A DNA stretch of 9,046 nt from Pseudomonadota bacterium (GTDB taxonomy: Bacteria; Pseudomonadota; Gammaproteobacteria; Steroidobacterales; Steroidobacteraceae), in assembly GCA_021808195.1 (NCBI GenBank), contig JAKBCE010000032.1, positions 1 to 9,046 of the forward strand, given 5' to 3'. Each line of letters starts with the position of its first letter. Position 1 is the first letter of the stretch. Shown one piece after another: positions 5,979 to 9,046 of this stretch. A program made the translations under genes and the position numbers. Under the pieces are notes generated by a model that did no database searches, was not told the origin of the DNA, and was given only the letters and a program-made list of their open reading frames with translations.

Positions 5979-7559
5979 ATGATGCCTGCAACGCCTCGAA
6001 GTGAGATGGAGCGTGCTCGCCAAATGTTGCAGAGTGGTGATCTTGCGCAGGCAGAGAAAATTGTAAGAGACCTGATCACTAATCAGCCTGGACAGCCCGA
6101 GCCGTGGCATATGCTGAGTTTGATCGAAGCGAAAGCAGGGCGAGTTGCCGGGGCGTTGAATTCCATACGTCGTGCGCAGGAGATTGATCCCGACAATCGA
6201 GTTTTCCGCCTACAGGAGGGGCAGTATCTTGCCTCGATGGGGCTTAGGGCAGAGGCTCTTGCAGTCGCGTCGGCATTGTGTGATCAAGTGCTTGAAAGAG
6301 CGGAATATAACGACGCGCTGGGAAATATTTTTGCGCTGTGCGACGAGCCGTTGCGCGCGATTCCGTTGTTCAGACGCGCAGTCATGCAGGCACCAAAGAG
6401 TGCTACCTATTTGTACAACCTTGCTGCAGTTCAGCGAATGGCGGGAGAACTCGATGCTGCAGAAGAGGCACTTAATCAAGTCTTGAAAATTGATCCGAGT
6501 AATGCGTACGCATACTACACGCGTGCGGATTTGAGAATCCACACGGAACAGGATAATCACGTTGATGAGTTGATCAGCGCTCTTAATGGGCGCGTGCGCT
6601 ATACGGCGGATAGGATACTACTGTGTTTTGCACTGGCCAAGGAACTCGATGATCTTGGTCGATTCGAACAGGCCTTCGAGTATCTTAAGCGAGGAGCGGA
6701 TCTACAACGAGCGACATTCCGATACGATGTTGCGCAGGACGTCGAAACGATCGACGGAATAGTCGAAGTTCACAATAAGTCCGCGATTGATGTCGCAGCA
6801 AAATGCGACGGGAGCGAATGTATCTTTGTCATGGGGCTGCCCCGATCGGGAACCACATTAGTTGAGCAGATTCTCGCTAGTCATAGTGCGGTCTACGGTG
6901 CTGGGGAGCTTCAGGCGTTTCCGCTTGCGGTCGTTGATGCCGCACAGCGCCAAGTGCAAAGACGCGTGGGCAAGAAGGAGCTTGTGGAGCTGTCCTTGCG
7001 TATCGATCCGAAGCAGTTGGGGCGGGATTATTTGCAGAGGACGCGCCCGCAGACTGGAAAGACTCGGATGTTTGTCGATAAGCAGCCCTCGAATTATTTA
7101 TATGCGGGGTTGATCCGCAGGGCATTGCCGAATGCACGTATGATCTTCGTCGTGCGTGACCCAATGGATAGCTGCTTTGCGATGTATAGAACGCTCTTTA
7201 CGGGTGCTTATCCGTTTTCCTATACTCTAACGGAGTTGGCAACTTATTATTGCGCATGGGACCGTCTGATGAATCATTGGAGGGATGTTTTTGGTGAGTG
7301 CGCATTGTTTTTGAGATATGAGGATCTCGTTGGAGATTTCGAGGCGGCTGTGCAGCGGATGTTGGGGTTTTGTGGGTTGGAATGGGAGTCTGGGTGTCTG
7401 TCATTTTACCGCCAGAAACGTACAGTCTCGACTGCTAGTGCAACTCAGGTGCGGCGTCCGATCTATTCCACATCGGTAGGAAAGTGGCGTGCGTATGCGG
7501 GTCAGCTGGAGCCGCTGCGTATTGGATTGGGGAAATTGGCAGATTGTGGCAGTGGGTGA
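5979..7559 (+). CDS. TPR-repeat sulfotransferase
   Basis: Predicted 526-residue protein with helical TPR repeats (about residues 9-180) followed by a PAPS-dependent sulfotransferase domain (about 280-500). The TPR part shows the A/G-L-Y pattern in 'AEKIVRDLITNQPGQPE', 'ALNSIRRAQEIDPDNR' and 'AEEALNQVLKIDPSNA'. The PAPS 5'-phosphosulfate loop is 'GLPRSGTTLVEQIL' (286-299). The 3'-phosphate site is 'VVRDPMDSC' with R393 and S398. 'VDKQPSNYLYAG' and 'SVGKWRAYAGQLEPL' are further family landmarks. The protein should transfer sulfate from PAPS to an acceptor that the TPR domain may help to bind; the acceptor is unknown. No signal peptide is visible. An upstream ATG at 5919 gives 20 more residues, but these are not TPR-like and the site lacks a ribosome-binding site. 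ATG 5979 or 5982 begins just before the TPR repeats. It stands alone between a gene-poor region and the phosphatase gene. Confidence 0.9.
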   Translation: MMPATPRSEMERARQMLQSGDLAQAEKIVRDLITNQPGQPEPWHMLSLIEAKAGRVAGALNSIRRAQEIDPDNRVFRLQEGQYLASMGLRAEALAVASALCDQVLERAEYNDALGNIFALCDEPLRAIPLFRRAVMQAPKSATYLYNLAAVQRMAGELDAAEEALNQVLKIDPSNAYAYYTRADLRIHTEQDNHVDELISALNGRVRYTADRILLCFALAKELDDLGRFEQAFEYLKRGADLQRATFRYDVAQDVETIDGIVEVHNKSAIDVAAKCDGSECIFVMGLPRSGTTLVEQILASHSAVYGAGELQAFPLAVVDAAQRQVQRRVGKKELVELSLRIDPKQLGRDYLQRTRPQTGKTRMFVDKQPSNYLYAGLIRRALPNARMIFVVRDPMDSCFAMYRTLFTGAYPFSYTLTELATYYCAWDRLMNHWRDVFGECALFLRYEDLVGDFEAAVQRMLGFCGLEWESGCLSFYRQKRTVSTASATQVRRPIYSTSVGKWRAYAGQLEPLRIGLGKLADCGSG

Positions 7560-7838
7560 TGCGCGCAGTTTCAGCGGGAGATGGAGCGAGTTGACGATAT
7601 GAGCGTATTCGGTGCGTGATGTGATGTATTGAGTGGTTCTGGTGTGTATGCTGATGCCGGCGAATCCATCGCCTCATGAGTGGATTTGCGAGAGGGGCGA
7701 GTGGGTGTTGCTGCGTTGGAGTTTTCTGTGTTTTCGTGCACTAGCGGGTGGGCAAACGCCGGGGGTGCTTGGGTTGCGGCGTCCGCGAACCATGGCGTCG
7801 AGGCGCGTGAATCTGTGTGCAGATGCTAGAAGGTTGGA
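7560..7838 (+). other. G/T-rich spacer between sulfotransferase and phosphatase genes
   Basis: No terminator or recognisable gene. A 69-codon frame (7633-7842) overlaps the phosphatase start by four bases (GTGA), the arrangement of translationally coupled genes. Its protein has no motif I know and no good ribosome-binding site. The plus strand is strongly G-rich over C, a bias already present in the last 300 bases of the sulfotransferase gene. Confidence 0.45.
7828..7833 (+). promoter_or_regulatory. Ribosome-binding site for the GTG start of the phosphatase
   Basis: AGAAGG five bases before GTG 7839. It supports the GTG codon as start, since the conserved N-terminus of the family begins immediately with this codon. 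Confidence 0.6.
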
Positions 7839-8333
7839 GTGAAAATACTTTTCGTTTGCTTGGGTAATATCTGTCGTTCACCGACCGCGGAAGGGGTGTT
7901 CCGCGCCGTTGCTGCGCGCGAGTTGCCGCAGCGCGTACTGACCATCGATTCAGCGGGTACGGCCGGTTATCACGTCGGTGAGCCACCTGATCGGCGTACG
8001 TGCGAAGCGGCGGCCCGACGAGGTTACGACCTGTCGGACCTGCGGGCGCGGGTCGTGGAGCCGAGTGATTTCGACACGTTTGATCTGATCTTGGCGATGG
8101 ACCGGCAAAACCTGCTCGCCCTGGAGCGGCGTGCGCCGAGGCATGCGCGGGAGCGGTTGCGGCTATTTCTGGAGTTCGCGCCCGACCGCGGCACGCTTGA
8201 AGTGCCCGACCCGTATTACGGCGGTGCCAACGGCTTCGAACACGTACTCGATCTGGTCGAGGCAGCCGCCTACGGATTGTGTGCGGCGTTGCGGGATGAT
8301 GAACCTCTGAGGCCGGCGGCCCGCGCAGACTGA
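7839..8333 (+). CDS. Low-molecular-weight protein-tyrosine phosphatase
   Basis: A 164-residue cytoplasmic phosphatase of the LMW-PTP family, which removes phosphate from tyrosine residues through a cysteinyl-phosphate intermediate. The signature loop is at the very N-terminus: 'FVCLGNICRSPTAEG', with nucleophile C7 and phosphate-binding R13 (C-X5-R), followed by S14. The general acid is D124 in 'DPYYGG'. 'DSAGTAGYHVGEPPD' and 'LILAMDRQN' are also family-typical. The length is normal. Bacterial relatives dephosphorylate tyrosine kinases of polysaccharide export or act on other targets, but no capsule genes are visible here. A housekeeping copy next to rne is more likely: in Pseudomonas aeruginosa a phosphatase of this type lies close to rne, murB and kdsB. 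Arsenate reductases of the same fold are less likely given 'DPYYGG' and the N-terminal loop. It converges on the rne gene. Confidence 0.93.
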   Translation: MKILFVCLGNICRSPTAEGVFRAVAARELPQRVLTIDSAGTAGYHVGEPPDRRTCEAAARRGYDLSDLRARVVEPSDFDTFDLILAMDRQNLLALERRAPRHARERLRLFLEFAPDRGTLEVPDPYYGGANGFEHVLDLVEAAAYGLCAALRDDEPLRPAARAD

Positions 8334-8346
8334 GCTCGGTGCTCGT

Positions 8347-8377
8347 CCCTGGGACGCGCACCTCGCGCGTCCCAGGG
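8347..8377. terminator. Strong hairpin between convergent genes, probable bidirectional terminator
   Basis: A perfect 12-bp stem, CCCTGGGACGCG (8347-8358) with CGCGTCCCAGGG (8366-8377), encloses a 7-nt loop. It lies 13 bases after the phosphatase stop and 7 bases beyond the rne stop, filling most of the 51-bp gap. Neither side has a clear T-run, so it may act as a transcript-end stabiliser or a weak or Rho-assisted terminator rather than a textbook one. Confidence 0.7.
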
Positions 8378-8384
8378 CAGCAGG

Positions 8385-9046
8385 CTATTCCTCCGGGCCG
8401 CGTCGGCTGCTCGGCACCCAATCCGGTGGAGCAGAGGACCACACCACGTGCGGTTTGTTGTCCCGGCCGCTGCCCGGGGCGGGCGCAGCGGTGGGTTCGA
8501 CGTGCACTGCAGTGGGCTTGGGCTCCTCGTGCCAAGTGGCCGGCTTCTCCTCACGCGTCATGGTGCTTGCTGCCGGTGCTGGCGCTGCGGGGGCCGGTGT
8601 CGGGGCTGGGGCCGGCGCCGCAATCGATGGCGCGGGTGCCGACGGTGCAGCAATCGGCGCCGGCGTGAACGGTGGTGGGGGGGCGGCAGCTGCGCGAGGC
8701 TCGCCAGGTTCAAAAGCCGGTACGCGCTCGGCCGGCGGCTCGTGACGTTCGCCGCTTGTCGGGCGGTTCACTTCGCCCGGGGATGGGCCCGTGCCGTTGG
8801 TGCGCGCCTCACCGGGGATCTGCTCCCGATTACCACTGCGGCGTCCGCCGCGCCGTCCACGCCGCCGACCGCGCCGTTCACCACGCTCCGCAGCGGGACG
8901 CTCGGCGCCGCCGGGCACTGCGGCTTCGGCCGGTCCGCTGCTGGGACTCACTGCGCCGCCTTCGCTCGAGCGGGGCGCGAGGCTGCGCTCGTGATCTCGT
9001 TCCCGTTGACGGCGTTCGGGACGCTCGGTGCGTTCCGGACGGTCAC
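8385..9046 (-). CDS. rne: Probable ribonuclease E, C-terminal tail (partial)
   Basis: Last 219 residues of a protein whose start lies beyond the right edge; the frame is open to the last bases and stops with TAG at 8385-8387. RNase E is the endonuclease that starts mRNA decay and rRNA/tRNA maturation, and its unstructured C-terminal half binds RNA and degradosome partners. Seen here, in order: a charged Arg/Glu segment; an Arg-rich cluster 'RRGRRRGRRGGRRS' like the RNA-binding region of RNase E; a polar linker; a long Ala/Pro low-complexity stretch (about 8565-8690); and a C-terminus containing 'KPHVVWSSAPPDWVP'. No catalytic domain is visible, so identity rests on the composition order and on the phosphatase neighbour. 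Another protein with a basic, Ala/Pro-rich tail cannot be excluded. GC is very high: bases 8461-8520 contain 46 G/C of 60. Confidence 0.72.
   Translation of the reverse strand, partial: DRPERTERPERRQRERDHERSLAPRSSEGGAVSPSSGPAEAAVPGGAERPAAERGERRGRRRGRRGGRRSGNREQIPGEARTNGTGPSPGEVNRPTSGERHEPPAERVPAFEPGEPRAAAAPPPPFTPAPIAAPSAPAPSIAAPAPAPTPAPAAPAPAASTMTREEKPATWHEEPKPTAVHVEPTAAPAPGSGRDNKPHVVWSSAPPDWVPSSRRGPEE

Noticed and set aside
7633..7842. A 69-codon frame overlapping the phosphatase start by four bases
   Set aside because: The overlap is suggestive of coupling, but the protein is unrecognisable, there is no good ribosome-binding site and the DNA is biased G/T-rich spacer; mentioned only in the spacer entry.
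8455..8745. Plus-strand Gly/Ala-rich frame opposite the rne tail
   Set aside because: It is the complement of the Ala/Pro low-complexity codons of the minus-strand gene.

Overview
The window reads as chromosomal DNA of a Gram-negative bacterium, probably a gammaproteobacterium of the Xanthomonadales/Nevskiales/Steroidobacter kind. That placement is an inference from an outer-membrane TonB-dependent receptor, a TPR-sulfotransferase, and a low-molecular-weight tyrosine phosphatase beside what looks like the long C-terminal tail of RNase E. No rRNA, tRNA or CRISPR array is visible.

Left part (1-4390): a TonB-dependent receptor gene, entering from outside the window, is split by a complete 1308-bp insertion sequence of the ISAzo13 type (1277-2584). 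The element has an intact DDE transposase gene, 26-bp imperfect terminal inverted repeats and a 3-bp TTA target duplication. Removing the element and one TTA joins the two receptor halves in the same frame without a stop, so the insertion looks recent. About 100 bp downstream lies a secreted SMP-30/gluconolactonase-like protein whose putative metal and substrate residues are spaced as in the family. Receptor and lactonase-like enzyme probably formed one uptake-and-processing locus that the insertion has damaged.

Middle (4391-5918): about 1.5 kb with no recognisable gene. It holds several inverted repeats, among them a perfect 8-bp stem with a 3-nt loop, and one doubtful small membrane-protein reading frame. 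It may be a degraded or structured intergenic region.

Right part (5919-9046): a protein with N-terminal TPR repeats and a C-terminal sulfotransferase domain, then a G/T-rich spacer, then a low-molecular-weight protein-tyrosine phosphatase. This phosphatase converges on the 3' end of a probable rne gene, which runs off the right edge on the minus strand. The 51 bp between the two stop codons are mostly filled by a 12-bp perfect stem, presumably a terminator for both genes. The last two genes look like conserved core genome and are clearly more GC-rich than the receptor, lactonase and sulfotransferase genes, which look like accessory DNA placed next to it.

I found no convincing new multi-gene system. 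The best leads are the clean, frame-preserving IS disruption of a receptor gene, the gene-poor 1.5-kb region with inverted repeats, and the tryptophan-containing C-terminus of the RNase E-like tail.
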